A DNA stretch of 64,000 bases from Dipylidium caninum (lineage: Eukaryota; Platyhelminthes; Cestoda; Cyclophyllidea; Dipylidiidae): the NCBI GenBank assembly GCA_017562135.1, contig QEYB01001642.1:806001-870000 (forward strand). The letters run 5' to 3'. Below the pieces are notes generated by a model. The model saw only the letters and a list, made by a program, of their open reading frames with translations. It was not told where the DNA came from and did not search any database. Position 1 is the first letter of the stretch. Each line of letters opens with the position of its first letter. The translations under genes and the position numbers were made by a program. Shown here piece after piece: positions 24,401 through 36,898 of this stretch.

Positions 24401-27400
24401 GTAATGCAGGTTGACAGTTAGAGAACAAATGAGTGGCTCACATCGTCACCACCACCGCAATCACGGCGAGAGCGACATAGAGAAGGGGAGACAGATCGCG
24501 GAAATTTCAATTCGCTCACAAACTAAGCACCCGTCGGCTCGAAATTGCGCGTCATGGGAGGAGAGAACACGCGAAGCTGCTGCTTATCAAGATTTTGTGA
24601 GCAGTTGAAACAACTTCATGCCTGTGCGCCTCGAATTTTATTTTAGACCCGCAAGGGACCTGAAAAAGTCAATTAGAAGAAAGGGTCCAACATGGAACAG
24701 CGAAACCTCCGCGGCATGGTCGCGGCGCCGAGGAGATGTTGCGCCAAAAGTGAGGTGAGGAGAGGTGCGTTGGGCTCTCGCAGCATCACCCTTCTGCCTG
24801 GGGACTCCGCCCGCGTATGGCTTCTGCTCTCATGGGCAAAATGTCGCACTCAGCCAGTCTGTCCACTTTAATTCCGCAATAACGGGGCGACCTGAGGTTC
24901 GGCGACTCTCACACGCTCTTTCATGGTGTTCATCCAACCTTGAAAATTAACTGTTAATCGAGGTGCTCGAAGAGGCCTTGGGCGAGAACTAAAGCCACAC
25001 CAGAAAACACAGCGTAACGCCATGGGAGCATCCGCGTGGTCTTCCGTTGGCAGTCATCAGTCTCCCTTCAAGACAGCCATTTTTGTCATTTTCATACAGA
25101 GAACATGAATTAGTAGGTTTGTGAGGTGAGAGAAACGCCTTTCCTGCAATAGGCTAGGCAACAGTCCTAATGGTAGGAAACGACAGCGCGGAAACGTCTC
25201 CGAAGTGCTCGAAGACAGAGCCGAACCAGTGTGGAACTGGACTGCGCCTTCGGAGGCGCAAGTTTCGCGAACAGCCACCCGTGAACACCGCGTAGAATGG
25301 CCAATTTCGCATCGCGGTTTGGCGGCCTGGTATTTGCATGATAACTCATAAATGGTCAGCGCACGACTGCCTGTGCCCCATGAGACCGCTCAAGGCAGTT
25401 GGCAAATGACTCTCCTATTTCATACGCAGACAAAAACGCGATCGCAATTTGTCCAAGAAAAACGTGCCAATTTGGAGCGCCTCAAACCATTCGAAGGACA
25501 AATTTTGCCCAATTTTATACCAGCCCCTCTCCCACGTACTTTGCCTCGGCTGGTAGAATGACAGCAGGCGCGTAGAGCCGCACATTTCTCCGCCCATTTT
25601 TCACACTGCCTTGGCAATACGATAACAATCGCCTGGGTGAGTGGAGGGAGGGCTTATTCGAAAGGATGAAATAAGAGTTTGTTGACATCTCACATACATT
25701 CAAATAACCAAATTCCTGTTTCTTCAGCGCGTATTAGCTCCCAGACATCACCATCGCCCCTTCGTCGAAGTCGCATTTAATGCCATCGGCCACACGTGGG
25801 AACTACGTGGGCTCGTGGAACTAAGGATTGAGGAGGCAGTTGTTTTGTGCCTCAGGCAATCTGATAAGACATTAAACGGCTATTTTAAGTAACTTCTACT
25901 TCGTTTCTATAAAACTGGTGGTTGTTTCTTCATTGCACACTTCACCCGCACGAACAAGACCGACGATATTGCAGGTGCTCGATTGCGCACTTAAATAGAC
26001 CGCCGAGTCACTGACCAACATCCGGTCCTTGTGCGTTTGCATCGTAACGAAACGGTTCGGCACTGTGGGATATCGTGAAAAATCACACAAAAGTCGGTCA
26101 CCCTCACCTGGCGGGACTAACTGCTGTGAAACATAGGAGGATATAAAGTAAACGAGAGAAAGGTCCACATCCCGGACCGTGGTAATGGCGATAACGAGAG
26201 GAAGAAGAAGAAGTCGTGGAAAAAGCCCACTAGGAAGTCTCGACGTGCAATGCGACAAAACATTATAATGGTTGGAAAGAGGGAAAGTCTACCATCGGAA
26301 TAGGCTCTCATGCAGAGTTGTTATTCACGAAATTTCGTTAAAGATAACTTAGTTACACCAGAGCTGTCTTCCATCTCAACGGATCTGGTAATCGAATAAG
26401 TCCTTCACCTGCTGCTTTCTCTCAACTTCATGGAGGAGGATGGTCCCGGCGGCAGGGCAGAAGTTATGCCTGCACAGCAGATGCATGAGACCATCATTGC
26501 ATTCCGCCGCGGCTACGTTTAATAAAAAGCCTTAAAGTCTCTATCCCTAGGCTTGGATAGTAAACTCGACTTTGCCAGAGTACCATGAATGTATAAGTTT
26601 AACATAAACTTTTCAGTTCGTTACTCACCTAATCCACAAGAGATCCCGAAGGGAAAGAAATTGGCAGCTGACTTAAAATCATTCGAGAGGGTTTTATTTG
26701 AGACCTATTTAGATGGGTTAAAATTTGGAAGCTAACTCATTTGATATGGATTTTAGGTTTTCTAAGGCGGTTACACTTTGTCCGAGTGTTAACTATGATT
26801 TTTCACAACATGATTCGGAACGCTATTAGCTGACTTGTATCCATTCCACGCGGTTTGCGATCTTACAACTTCTGACGTTGAATGGCACTCATTTTAGACC
26901 AGACGTAATAAATCGGGTTTCCTACACCAACACTATCACGTATGAATGCTCATTATTGTGTTTTATGTTTTGGCAACCACTCGTTACGGTTAGTCTTCCT
27001 CTACTTTAATAGACCTAAACTTTTCGTAGTTATCTTTGTATATTAAGACACAGAGCTCAATGGCCGCCTGTAAAAAAGGGTTAAACTTTAATGTAATTTA
27101 CTGCGAATTCCATCAAGGCTTGAAATGTTTGAGCGCACAGTAATTCGACTGAAACAAATGCGAAGATGTATTGTTTCTAGGGTAGGTGGGAAGTTTTAAT
27201 TAAGTTACAAGTAGAAGTGTTTACTGATTTATTTACTTAGGTATAGGTTTATTTGTTTTATGGAGTAATTAGATGCTCGAGTTTGAATCGACCGAGTAAT
27301 GGTTAGGTGTAAGAAGTTGCGGAAATTTAGCGCTGTCATAAAACTTCCCGAACCACCCTAAGCGCTGATAGGGGGACAGATTAGAACAACGATTGCCTTA

Positions 27401-29388
27401 TACCGCCCAAAACTTTTCGCCGCCTATTTCACTTTCAGGAGTAAGGATAAATGGTTCTCATTAACATATTTAACTTCCGGTTCATACGCTAAATCGCTTT
27501 AGTAAAAAGGACATTCTTAAGAATGATTAGTGCCCTCAACGGTTGCTTGAACTGCGGCTTGTCGCGTTAACGTCCTTAGGTTTGAATATATGAGTTGGAA
27601 TTTTTCAACGGTAGATAAAATCGCCTCTGTCGAACCACTATATTTGGTGTTTCGGGGTGTTTTATTAATTTGCCTTCTGCCCAAATGGTTAACCGCTTCG
27701 GCATTTTTAAAATATTAACCTTTTACTGGGTACCTACAAAAATTAAGAAGTTTGAAGACCGCTTATGCAAAAGTTTAAACGTGCATAAATATGCCAATAT
27801 TTTTGGTATTTTAATGAACCAACAATGACCTTACGGTGACCAATAAGAAAATTAACCGAATTGGGGCGTTTGCGTCGGCCTGCGCTAACCTGAGCCCGTC
27901 AGCGGTTTAGAATTGGTTTTTAAAGTTAACAGGTTAGCGCGTGGTTGTTATCACTCCACTTTGCTACTTTTCATGTATAGTCAATTTAGATTATCTCCAT
28001 AAGTACAGCTATTTGCCTTTAGATCGGTCAACCTCTCAAGGCCTCCGTCCGCATCGAAAATAAGAGGCTCCATTTCGTCACTTGTTGTTTGTTTATTTTC
28101 CTGTTGATTAGGCTTGAGGAATAATCTGTTTGATGTCATTTTTCTCTTAATCTACGAAACGGTTGTTCATATATATCCTTGCCGAAAAGTTGCTGTTAAC
28201 CGCCTCCCTATACTTTTCATTAAATCTTTTGAGACTTAACCTGTTTATTATTTGTTAGCAATCAATTGCGGTTGCAATCTTTAAGTTTTCGGTGATTAGC
28301 TCACTTCCATGCAAGTTTCTTATTACCTGTTTTGTACCTATTAATCTGGGCAATTTTATATTCTGTGGTTATTTGACAAGCTTAATCAAAATAAATTACA
28401 CTAGTGTTTATTCCCACCTTTTATTTTTTTCTAGTCTTCAATCGGAATTATTTTTATGGAAAGAATGATTGTTGTTATGCTATTTTGTGCAATCATCTCT
28501 TCTCTTAGTCGTTTTATCGTCTTCTTAAAGAACTTTGCTTTCAACAGTCATCTATTTCATAGGATTTTTGTGAGTTTTACGAGTATAAGACGTAGCTCAT
28601 TAATAAAATGTTTGCGAATTAGCTAATAACTAAGGCTGCATAAGCGTGTGCCAATTTTGCATGTGCGTGCCTCTTTATTACTCGTCTTCATTGTCGGTGG
28701 AGTTATTCCCCATCTGTTTTTTTGACTGAGTCATGAAATATGTGATCCAACGCGCATTTAAATGAAATATTTTTGTTTCTATCTGTCTCATCAACACTAC
28801 TTCCCCTAGGAATTTTTTTTCCTTGTCGGTTTCTCGTAATGTTCTCCTAATGACCCTGAATTTTGTGTAACAGCACTAGCTTATAAATATATTACGTAAT
28901 TATTGTCACGCTCTTGGTCTACTAGAACTAATCTTACGTTTTATTTCTGGGGTTGAGTCCACTTTCTGTCTCAATTGTTCCACGGAGGATGGGTACTTTT
29001 TAGCTTCCTTAGCATGTCAAGTGCTCTATTGCTAGCTCTATTTGCTGCTAACTCTCGCTTATTTTTTGTAGATTCCTTAGAAATATTGTCCCTTTACATA
29101 GTGTAGAAAAGTGATACCTCGTAAATTTATAATTAAGAGAACCTTGTCGAAGACCAAATCACCAATTTTTAACTCGGTGTTTGAAACTTGATATTTTCAG
29201 CGTTAAAATTTCTACCAAACTCACGGTGTTAGGCGCCTAAATTATACGAAGCTGAGTTAGCCATAACCCATAGAATTAGTACTGACATGGAGCATGTATC
29301 TAACTTTGATCTCTTTATTTTTGCTAGATCGTTTAATTTGCACAACAACGCCTTAGAATAATATTCGAAACCGCACCACAACGGAATA
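21464..29388. other. Intergenic region: GC-rich flank of the CACNG-like gene, then an AT-rich desert
   Basis: From 21464 to about 25.9 kb the DNA is GC-rich. The first 700 nt upstream of the CACNG-like start is dense in CpG and is the likely promoter region; long Arg-rich open frames there (for example 21498-22178) are judged artefacts of composition. From about 26.3 to 29.2 kb the DNA is AT-rich, with stops so frequent that no frame of 60 codons exists. This part has no recognisable gene, RNA or repeat. The last part is the upstream region of the ARHGAP1 orthologue. Confidence 0.55.
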
Positions 29389-32300
29389 ATGGCTGAGCAG
29401 CCCCGCAAAAGTTCCATCAATTCTCTTTTTGTGGAAGACACGGACCAGACTTCAAGGGTAAACAGTGTCGACGATCCTGGTATCGAAGGTTTCATCAATC
29501 CCGACTTTGAGTTTGATCAGTTTGAGACTGAACTCGCCGCAGCAAAAGGTAAGCCTCTGCATCCCCTCAACGATGCATTCTATCTAGTTCTCGGTTTGTG
29601 TATGCAGGCGCCTAAAATTACGCAAATGTAAAATGACTTGCTTGACTCTTCAAGTGAGCTCTTTAAAACACGAGGTAACCTCTGAAGCGTAAGAAATACT
29701 TACACTATCATGCACGGCATGCTGAGGCAGTATTTCGTGCCGTATTGTTTCAATTTAAATATGAATACACGTATACGCGTTATGCAAATCATCTCGATGG
29801 TTGACACCTAATCTCCTGCTTAGCTGCACTATACCCACCGGAACTGCGATGTTTACCAACATCCTTGACAACTTGTTCGTGTGAGGTGTCCGAGACCTAC
29901 CAAAAATTATTTGCCCTAATGGACGTTTTGATGATGAAACACTTAGATATGCAATTTATTGACTTAACTGCTTCTTTGGGGCTCTGGTACTCTCGTTTGA
30001 CCTACTTGCGTTCCAGTTTAGGAAAGGAGCATGCATCCCTTATTCTATTCTCGTCTGATAGAGACAACCTTGAAATTTTAATTTCGATGGGACTGTGGCA
30101 AAAGTAACGTTTCGTTTTGGCTCTCCCCATAGCTCCGTGTTTAGCCTAACTAGTGTCTTCACGGTGCATTGCATGCCTCCGCGCACTTTTCTACGCTCAC
30201 GTTGAATTAGACCTTATTTCCACTTCACTGGGTCCTCGTGGGTGATTATTTTCAGTTATGCCAGGCAACTTTAGATTGGTTGGTTGCGTCTAATCGACTC
30301 TCCCTTTCCACTGCACGCATTTTGCAACTAACAATGGTAACAGATTTCGGCAAATTTAACCGCTGCCCACCTCAAAAGGTTTTAGTAAGTCAACTGACAG
30401 CCTCAAACCCTTGGGTCCATATTGCGACAGTATTTGTTTATAGCGGATCAATGCTCCGTGAGTTATGGTTCATCTTTTTTCCATGTAAATCTTGTTGCCA
30501 CTCCCTATCCCGCTTTACTTATGTTTTTTTTATGGTGGTGGGTTATCAATGTTGGTTTTTAAAGTAATTTTTGCGGAAACCTTTTCATTTTCCACTATTT
30601 TCTTGATCATAAATCTTGTCACTTATGTCTTCTCTGCGTAAATACATGATCGCCACAGTGCATACCCTTACGCGACTCCACGGTCTTTGTTCGCACAAAG
30701 AGGGATTTTCTAAGTCAGATTCAAATTTCCCACTAAATCACTCTTCTTTGCTAGCAAGTCTAAGTCGAGTGGCACTCATACTAATGCCATGCCAAGGCAT
30801 CTGTGGAATTCTTTTTCCGAGAAACTAGTGGTGAAATAACACTCCCGCCCTCTTCTGCACGCCATGCAGCCGCATCGTCTCAGAGGAAGTCTAATGCATT
30901 TCCTCTCCGTAACCTCCTGCTGTCAATTTTACGCCAACTTTATAGATTTACTGCTTCTTGATAAAATCTTCCGGCCTGGGTGGATGGGGAGACTTGCCTT
31001 CGGTGATGAGTATTCCCAACACAGAAATTTTACTAAGACATAATTGGAAACCGTCCGGGCTAACCTGGTGTCCCGTGGATGCAAATGTAGACGTCACAAC
31101 TTCTTCCATCGGGACAACACTTGCTTCTAGGCGAATCTACTTCTCACCGTAGGAAATGCACCGACACGGGAAATCGGTGATGCTCTGCCAATCCCGTGTT
31201 GGTGCGCATCCCCTCTCAGGCGTTCATGCGCTACTCTTTGGGTGCGGATTTGGTCTAACATTGTCTTTTAACCCCCCCCCCCCGTCAGCGCCGTGCGAGT
31301 GTGATGGAGATGCTGCGATGGGACGGATTTCGCCGAAGGAATTCGTTGAGGAGGACTATGAGGCCGAATTGGGTTGCGCCGGAGCGCAGGTCAGTTGATC
31401 GACCATACTGTTCATCCTTCCCTTATTTACACTCTAAAATCCTCAATTCTACCTTGCCTTCATTGCACTCAAACCTGCGTTCAACCGCTGTTTTCTCGCT
31501 TTCGTCTGGGATATGGTACTCAGACTGCTGTAAGCCCAAACCAGCAGCCAGTAAATGCATTCCCCCTCTCGCCTTTGAACTTAAGACGTCGCCACCATTT
31601 ACATGTCATTTGAGTGCAATGGAGTTTAGGATCACTGCGCAGAAGAGCTTGCGCGCCTCACTGGTAATTTTGTGGGCCGTGGCTCACTCGCGTCGCACCC
31701 TTGGGCTGCACAAACTACTTACTCCTCTCTTCACCGCGATCGCCTATCATCACTGCGTGCACACACACGAGGTCCGAACTCTTTGTGCGTAGGCATTGCG
31801 TAGTTGAATTTGCCACCTCTCTCTATGGCGCACTTTATTATAGCTTCTGGCCATCCTTCAACACCTTAATTAGTGAGTTTCAGGGACGTAGGAACACCAG
31901 AATCGTCTCCTTCGGCTTCCACCACTATTATTTGCAAATTTCTCGTTGCCTGGTTAAACTTGCGTGTTGACTGAGTGCTGGGCATTGGTTCTGTGAAGGA
32001 GGTGACGGCTCAAGAGGCACTAGATGTCGAGTATAAGGATGTGGCAGCGCTGGGCGTCATCCAGGTTGCCGGTGATGACCGATTAGGTCGCAAGGTTGTG
32101 GTCTTCTCTGCCTGTCGTCTTCCAGCCGATGGCAAAGTCGACTACCAACGGCTTTATGAGTAAGTTTTTTCTTTTTCAAATGACTTAATTGTTTACTTGT
32201 TATTTCTATCAGTATCCTCCTTAGTTAACATTATAGTCAGATTTTCTCTGTGAACTCTTCTTATCCATACATTTTATTGTAAGGAGTGTTAGGCATTGCG

Positions 32301-35300
32301 TTTTTTTGTCATATCACTTGCTCTTCAACATTTTAACCTCAATTCAAGGGGACGGCGTATCTGATACAGAAGTGACTGTTTTCTGCCTGAGTGCAGTAAA
32401 ATGAGAAGTCAGTGCTCCTGGAGACGTTGCCTAACTTGTGCTCACTCATGTGTGTGTGCAGTTTTTCACGAGTGACGTCTATTGGTGAGAATTTTCTTGG
32501 CTTTGGCATTCTCTTCGTGTGATAAGGTTCTCATTGACTGGGCAGCCCACTGATTTAGCCGCTCCTCGATAATCTGCTCCTTCAAAGTTCTCCCTACGCA
32601 GGTGTTCCACCACCCCTTCAAACTATTTCCTCCAAATGACACATTTTTAGTAAATTTTCATTTTCTTTCACCTCAAAATGCATTAATTCTCTTGGTCGCA
32701 GGGATAGAGCTTCATTCTCGCTAATCTCTGGGGCAAGCGAGGAAGGCTCGCGAATGGGGCGACCGACCTTTGAGAACGTCCTCCTGGTCTCTTGCTTCTG
32801 ACAACCTCATTTTCCCTCGGTTTAGGTTCACTTATCTGTTTCGCCAATACTTGTGTCACTGCACGCTGAACCTGAGTGTGTGTTAATTTGACGGTGTTTT
32901 CTCAAACAGTTACATTCGGAAGACCCTGGAGCAGTACGTGGCAAACGACTATTCCCTAGTGTACTTCCACCATGGTCTCTCGAACGCCACCATACCGCCG
33001 GTCAAGTGGCTAGTTCAGGCTTATCGAGGCTTCGACCGCAACTTTAAGAAGAATCTCAAAGCCCTCTACATTGTACATCCCACCGCCCTCGTTCTTTTCC
33101 TCCTCAAGGTCTTCAAACCCATAATTAGGTAGGTTTCACCCGACATCCGAGCAAGTTGCATGCCTCGCGTCTTAAGTTTTGGGCACACGATCTCTGGCCT
33201 TCCTGAATTATTTGTTTATCAGGTGGCAGCCTCCTTATCACAAACGGATGTTTCAATTCAGTTCTTATGTGATTGTTTTAACCAATCTGTGGGGACCTTT
33301 TTACTTTTACCCCTAGCCGAAAATTTGGGCGCAAAATCATCTCTGTGAAGCACCTGGACGAGCTCTCGTCTGACATGCATCTGGACCAGATTCCAATTCC
33401 TCAGCGTGTTCGACTGTATGTTGTTTTACCTGATTAGGTGCCAAAAATGCATAGACGCTCACCAGCTTGGTAGCTTCATCACGCCACCTCTCCCATTGCG
33501 GGTGGATGCGCAGCTGACTGCTGGGGCGTGTCCCTCGCCTGGTCGATGTCGTTTCTCTGAGGCTTTTTCTCTAACGCCCTAATCTCCCTCCTGGGGTCAG
33601 AGCAGCCCTGTTTTGTTTCTCTTCTCCAACCTAATGCCTCAACGCTTTGCCTCCCGGCCCAAGTCGACCGTTGAAATGTAGCCTCGTCAGATCTGGAAAG
33701 TACTTGACCCCTCCAACAGATAATGCACATTGAAAACCTAATCCCACTCCTATTCACTGATCTAAACGCTGTTTTGAGGTGATGGCTTCTTTTATATTTT
33801 GTGCTAGGGCTATTTGACTTGTTAAATACGGATGACTTGAATTTCCTGTTGCTTCCGTACGTTCTAGACCTTTGTAACTTACCCTCTACGAGGTTTCACA
33901 AATGTCATTGTTTCAGTCAACCATTTCAACATGGACAAAAGCGCCTAAGATCCGGAAATTTCCATCCTGTAGGCATGATTCCGACCTGCTTCGGTCGAGT
34001 AGCACCAAAATCTCAAATGACCCATACACCAGATTTAAGACATCTCAAACTGGTCAGATGGCAGTCGACGCTTCAAACTACCCCCAGATTTCCGTGGCGA
34101 AACCACCAGGACCCCATCAAGTTTTTGGGGTCTCACTTGACTTGTAAGTAGCAAAACCCATGGCACCCCCTACTTCTCTCACTTCCTATTTCTTCCATAC
34201 CTACTATTTTTTTTTTGGCTTCAAGTATCATGAAAAACAACAACAATGACCCGATTCCTCCACTTCTCAGAGAATCTGTGGAATACATCCGCCGAAATTG
34301 TGAGCATATTTACTTGGGAGATTTAAGTAGTCCGTTTCGTGCCGTTAACGCATATTGTCACCATGTCCAGGTCTGGACGTGGACGGCATCTTCCGGAGAT
34401 GTCCGAGCGCAACGCTGGTAAAGTCCGTTCAAGCAACCTACAATTCAGGTATTCGCCTATGCACCGTAGAAAGCGGAATCTTAATAGAAGGATAATTACA
34501 AACCATTCCCCGACAGGTGGGTCAGTGAACTTCGACGCGTTCGGTGATCCCCATCTGCCAGCCGTCCTCATCAAAACCTTCCTTCGCGACCTAACGGAAC
34601 CACTTCTCACCTACGAATTTTATGACATCGTCCTAAGTATACATAGTATGATACTTATTTTGGCCATTAACCCTTTGCTGATAAATTGGCTTGCTTTTTC
34701 ACTTATACCCCACCCTCTATTGTATTTTTCGACTTATCTAATGAATACAACTCACATTCAACGCGGTAGAAGACCTGATACACACGAACTTGTAAAAAGA
34801 GTGGGATCATATCTTCTGAGATTGGCAACTATTTACGAGTATTTCAAGTCCTTTTTTCTATTTGGCCATCATCACCATTGTTACCATAACCAAAAACTGA
34901 ACGGTGGTGGTGTTTCTTTTCAGATTTGACATGGGAGAAGAAATCAGAGGTGGCGAGGGAATTGGTCTCAGTTCGCTTGCCTGATGTCAATTACACTGTG
35001 CTTAGGTACCTCATGCATCTTCTCACTGAGGTAAACAAATAACTCAAGTAATTGACTTCTACAACCGGTTTTTACACAAAACTAACAAAGACGGATCATA
35101 CAGCTTTTTGTGCTCCTTTGTCTGATACTAGGTAACTCTAGTGTAACTCTATTTACGAAGGTACGAACGAATAACGCATTTCAGAAAGAATAAAAGGATC
35201 GAGGGACAAATAAAGAAACCACAGAAACTAAAGTAATATATTCCCTTTTTGTCAGGTGAGTGCCCACTCTCCTCAAAACCGGATGACTGACGTGAACCTG

Positions 35301-35429
35301 GGAATCGTTTTTGGGCCGAACTTGCTGTGGTCACGCTACGCTACCATCTCATCCTTTACAGAGGTAGGGCACGTCACTGCCTTTACCCAAATCCTCGTAT
35401 CCAATTTCGATAACATTTTTGTCAAATGA
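29389..35429 (+). CDS. ARHGAP1: Rho GTPase-activating protein 1 orthologue (p50RhoGAP; Sec14-like + RhoGAP)
   Basis: Eleven exons: 29389-29548, 31289-31389, 31999-32159, 32910-33128, 33317-33415, 33973-34143, 34226-34299, 34371-34448, 34517-34636, 34924-35030 and 35256-35429 (TGA). All join in phase to 1464 nt, 487 residues (human ARHGAP1 439). Residues about 105-250 form the Sec14/BCH-like lipid-binding domain: VAGDDRLGRK, VFSACRLP, YFHHGL, KALYIVHPT and GRKIISVKHLDELS. After a linker containing PPGP, the RhoGAP domain runs from FGVSLD (298) to the end: DPIPPLLRESVEYI, GIFRR with the catalytic arginine finger at R337, LPAVLIKTFLRDLTEPLLT, and VFGPNLLW. Family proteins stimulate GTP hydrolysis by Cdc42, Rac and Rho in the cytoplasm and on endosomes. 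The N-terminus is diverged and acidic. The exon 3 acceptor (GTGAAG, 31998) is weak, so the start of exon 3 is the least certain boundary; all others have good consensus. Confidence 0.93.
31272..31283 (+). repeat. Poly-C run inside a splice acceptor
   Basis: Twelve C directly precede GTCAG, the acceptor of ARHGAP1 exon 2 (exon starts 31289). The run serves as the polypyrimidine tract, so homopolymer length changes here could affect splicing efficiency. Confidence 0.85.
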
Positions 35430-35624
35430 AGAAGCGCTCCTTATCACTTCTGACCCGTTTGGTCTCTCCTGTCCTCTCCCGCACTGTATATTCTGCTATC
35501 AACGGTTGACTTCACTGGTATCCGTTTTCTCTGGTAACCACCAGCCTTCTCGACACTCGCTTTAAGTCTAACTAGTCTTTCCGATGTGTTATGTGGCGCA
35601 TGAGTATTGACGAATTCTGTGAGT

Positions 35625-35630
35625 TTTATT
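35625..35630 (-). terminator. AATAAA polyadenylation signal of PDCD5 (minus strand)
   Basis: The plus strand reads TTTATT, which is AATAAA on the minus strand, 174 nt beyond the PDCD5 stop at 35804. It is the first canonical hexamer on that strand after the stop. Confidence 0.5.
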
Positions 35631-35702
35631 TGGTTACTCAAGAAGTATAAAGCTAGGCAAACAACTATCATTCCTGTAGGCGTGATTGTTTGGAACTTAC
35701 AA

Positions 35703-35708
35703 AATAAA
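35703..35708 (+). terminator. AATAAA polyadenylation signal of ARHGAP1
   Basis: A canonical AATAAA lies about 275 nt after the ARHGAP1 TGA at 35427-35429, within AAAATAAATA. It is a good candidate for the mRNA end. Since the PDCD5 signal on the other strand lies at 35625-35630, the two 3' UTRs would overlap. Confidence 0.5.
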
Positions 35709-35803
35709 TACCCCACATAAACTGTAAGAAAAGGATAACTTGCAATCAGAGTTCAATTACGGTCTAAAACGGCGGTAATAAGCACAAAACTCTGGAGGCC
35801 TCA

Positions 35804-36898
35804 TTAAAAATCGTCATCTGAGTCGATGGCGGCTCTTCGACGATCAAACTGGAAAAAGGGGATGTGACGATTTTGCATATTCAACATACCTTAACCTCAG
35901 TTTTTTTATTAGTATGGAGGGCGATTTCATTTAGCATATTCCTCAATTGCTCGTCCGAAATCTGCAAGAAAAAATGAACGGGTTTTGCGATATCAAACAG
36001 ACTTCAAATATAGGAAAGTTCGAACATCAGTTAAACGTTGGTAACAAAAATCGTTTGGGAGGGGAGCTGAGCGATTGTTGTCTCGAAACATTACGTGGAG
36101 CAGAAATTGCTTAATCTTTCAAAAGACTAGGGAATATACACCAAAAACGGTTAGAAGTGGGTGAGATCAAACAAATGGCTGCCTTCGGCCACCTGGTATT
36201 TGCCCATATCAGTAATCTGTATATTCCCTCAAATTTCTTAATCATATCGATTCCTCTAGTGGCCGCTTAAGCGTTCATTGAAGGTTAATTTATGGCCTGA
36301 CCCGTTTTTGAGCTCTATTTTTTTACACAATGCCTTTATCAGGTGATCGCGCGCCAAAATAAGTGCGTTAAATTGCCTTGGAAATCAGATTACACTGCCT
36401 TGTAACAGACGAATAAGAGTTTTACACCGAGGCCATTGTATGTTCGATAAATGTTAAGAGCGTAAAATGTACTTGTTGACGCGAGCATTAACTCAAGTAA
36501 CCTCATTATAAAGCAAAGGGTATGAAGTGAAATTTGGTCGGGGATTGCAGAAATGTACATGCAGTTTTGGGCTAATTTAAAAAAGGTGTTTTCAGGTAGT
36601 TAGCAACAGAAAGATAGATTATGAGGTCATGCTCGACGTAAAAGGATAGAGTATAGAGACAGAGTTTACTTGACCAACGAGGCCATGCGTTCTTGCCATA
36701 TTGATAAGCCTATTCTCAACGGCTTTAGCTTTGTCTGGTTTGGTCATAGCAAGAGTATTCACTACAAGGTATAAGTGAGTGAATAAACAAACAGCGCGCC
36801 CTCGCTTGCTGATCAAGGATTCGGCTGAGCAACTCATTCTTCATCTCTTTATTACGCCTCTCAACTTCTTCTTTTTGGCCCTGTTGTTGCTCGGCCAT
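35804..36898 (-). CDS. PDCD5: Programmed cell death protein 5 (PDCD5), N-terminal residues not located
   Basis: Four minus-strand exons: 36898-36793, 36761-36670, 35961-35890 and 35848-35804 (TAA), 315 nt in all, phases agreeing. They encode 104 residues (human PDCD5 is 125). The DNA-binding three-helix core is clear: EMKNELLSRILDQQARAR, then LNTLAMTKPDKAKAVENRLI, ISDEQLRNML, and the C-terminus TEVKFDRRR followed by IDSDDDF, matching the family's basic-then-acidic end. The donor after exon 36793 is GTTTGT; the others are GTAAAC and GTATG. The first listed exon begins with ATG directly after TAG. This could be the true start, but it would lack the first ~20 residues typical of the family, so I suspect an acceptor here and an upstream exon not found. 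PDCD5 is a small cytoplasmic/nuclear protein linked to apoptosis and to the TRiC chaperonin. It is convergent with ARHGAP1, 374 nt stop to stop. Confidence 0.87.
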
